From an uncultured Subdoligranulum sp. (GTDB lineage: Bacteria; Bacillota; Clostridia; Christensenellales; CAG-314), in contig CABUZX010000009.1 of the NCBI GenBank assembly GCA_902496185.1, positions 1 through 52,814 on the forward strand: a stretch of 52,814 bases of DNA, read 5' to 3'. Shown one piece after another: positions 51,961 to 52,814 of the stretch. The notes below the pieces were generated by a model that saw only the letters and a list, made by a program, of their open reading frames with translations, did no database searches and had not been told where the DNA came from. Position 1 is the first letter of the stretch. Every line of letters starts with the position of its first letter. The position numbers and the translations under genes were made by a program.

Positions 51961-52814
51961 TTAATTTATTTTTTTTCCGTCAATAAACAACGGAACGTCT
52001 CCTGCCAGATTTTTAAACTGTTGAAGAGATTGCTCCCACGTATCTTTATCTTCATACATACGGACGGACAATCTCAAATTACAAAATTCACTTAATACGT
52101 TTTGTATATTATTGAAATTGTCTGATTTACTGAGTATTGCAAAAGTTCCGCTTTTTGCCATAACTACTAACGAAGAATTTTCTTCAACAAAAACCTTGTC
52201 TACGCTCTCGCATATAGGAAATAAAAAGTCATCACCGCGCGATCGCAAAACTGTAAGAACTTTACCCCACGTCTCCATACCCGATTGCAAGTTTGATGAT
52301 TGAGATTTTTGCAAAACGGTGTCTATTTGCAGATTTTGCCGTTGCTCTGCCTTTGGTTGCAAAGTTTGTTGCGCTACTCCAACAGTGGACGTGCTTGGCG
52401 CAACGGAGGAAAAACCTACGGGATTTTTTAATAATTCCTCAATTTTTCGTTCAAGTCTCGTCAAACGCGCCTCCAAGCCGTCAACGTCTACCTCACCCGT
52501 ACTTGTAGCAACGCGCAAAGCTATAGTTTCTAAAAAGACTTTTGGATTAAGGGCAAAACGCAAATCGTTTTCCGCTTTTGCAAAAGTATTTAAAGCATAA
52601 ATAATCTTTTTAACGGAAGTGTCGTTTGCAGATTTTTGTAAATTGTCAAAGCGGTAGTCAGGCAATGCAAGTAACTGTTTTGCCGTAGGTACGGTCTTAC
52701 AAACAAGAATATTTCTAAAAACCGTGCTCAAATCACGAGCTAACGAAACGACGTTTTTGCCCGCGTCCGTAAGAGACTGAAAGAGCAATAATATATCGGT
52801 AATATTGCCCGCCA
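51961..52814 (-). CDS. dnaX: DNA polymerase III subunits gamma/tau, C-terminal part, cut by the window edge
   Basis: DnaX is the clamp-loader ATPase subunit. The visible 284 codons, open at the right edge, start in the helical domain III (AGNITDILLLFQSL, matching the family's G-(D/N)-(I/V) helix) and run through the collar. A low-complexity linker follows (about STSTVGVAQQTLQPK), then the gamma/tau C-terminal domain with VLSEFCNLRLSV. The AAA+ domain with Walker motifs lies outside the window. It is followed by ybaB and recR. Confidence 0.92.
   Translation of the reverse strand, partial: AGNITDILLLFQSLTDAGKNVVSLARDLSTVFRNILVCKTVPTAKQLLALPDYRFDNLQKSANDTSVKKIIYALNTFAKAENDLRFALNPKVFLETIALRVATSTGEVDVDGLEARLTRLERKIEELLKNPVGFSSVAPSTSTVGVAQQTLQPKAEQRQNLQIDTVLQKSQSSNLQSGMETWGKVLTVLRSRGDDFLFPICESVDKVFVEENSSLVVMAKSGTFAILSKSDNFNNIQNVLSEFCNLRLSVRMYEDKDTWEQSLQQFKNLAGDVPLFIDGKKIN

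Noticed and set aside
1..52814. CRISPR arrays, insertion sequences, prophage or defence islands
   Set aside because: I saw no regularly spaced repeats, transposase or integrase motifs, phage structural genes or defence modules other than the lone MazF.

Overview
The window looks like an ordinary chromosomal segment of a low-GC, spore-forming Firmicute of the class Clostridia, probably an uncultured gut-type lineage. The evidence is the AT-rich sequence, strong Shine-Dalgarno sites of the AGGAG type, sigma-A promoters of the TTGACA/TATAAT type, U-tailed hairpin terminators, the sporulation pair yabP-yabQ next to a divIC-like gene, the rpmB / Asp23 / FakA neighbourhood, a zinc-type (four-cysteine) L28 protein, and a pyrK-pyrD type 1B dihydroorotate dehydrogenase. 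I see no prophage, insertion sequence, integron or CRISPR array.

Layout. 1-985 (minus): the start of lspA, cut by the window edge, and yggS. 1056-8280 (minus): a DUF3810 membrane metallopeptidase, tRNA-Pro(GGG), then a run comEA-comEC-holA-membrane protein-M28 peptidase, headed by a structured RNA that I read as 6S RNA. 8439-11980: mgtE, an HD phosphohydrolase and dinB. 12064-15726 (minus): cysS, then yabP-yabQ-divIC and a membrane protein with a zinc ribbon. 15897-21209: serS, a small XRE regulator, a GNAT, a DivIVA-like protein, pncB and lgt. 21422-25955: mazF, recX, yigZ, tyrS and rarA. 26030-27484: tRNA-Ser(GGA), a small membrane protein and a nitroreductase. 27517-36302: the pyrimidine operon pyrC-carB-pyrK-pyrD-pyrF-pyrE-pyrB, closed by a strong terminator. 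36322-42222: an RsgI/PepSY-like lipoprotein, fakA and Asp23, rpmB, and a BIG2/beta-helix lipoprotein. 42229-50357 (minus): a phosphoesterase, a PTS EIIC_2 permease, an M3 oligopeptidase, an SDR, a CtpE-like P-type ATPase and hisS. 50500-52814: a small lipoprotein, then recR, ybaB and the 3' part of dnaX.

How the genes work together. The pyr operon encodes UMP synthesis from bicarbonate and aspartate except for the glutaminase subunit (carA), which is not here. Lgt and LspA are the lipoprotein maturation enzymes for the three lipoproteins predicted in this window. DnaX, HolA, RecR, RecX, RarA, DinB and YbaB cover replication and repair; four aminoacyl-tRNA synthetases (Cys, Ser, Tyr, His) and two tRNAs cover translation.

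Most unusual items: dinB and rarA both appear to be transcribed leaderless from consensus-like promoters; yabQ runs 191 bases into divIC; a membrane protein carries what looks like the C-terminal appendix of clostridial PlsC acyltransferases without the acyltransferase; PyrB is fused to only the zinc domain of PyrI; ComEC has lost the histidine motif of its nuclease-like domain; MazF has no antitoxin beside it; and Lgt has a long charged C-terminal tail. I did not find a clear new multi-gene defence or mobile system.
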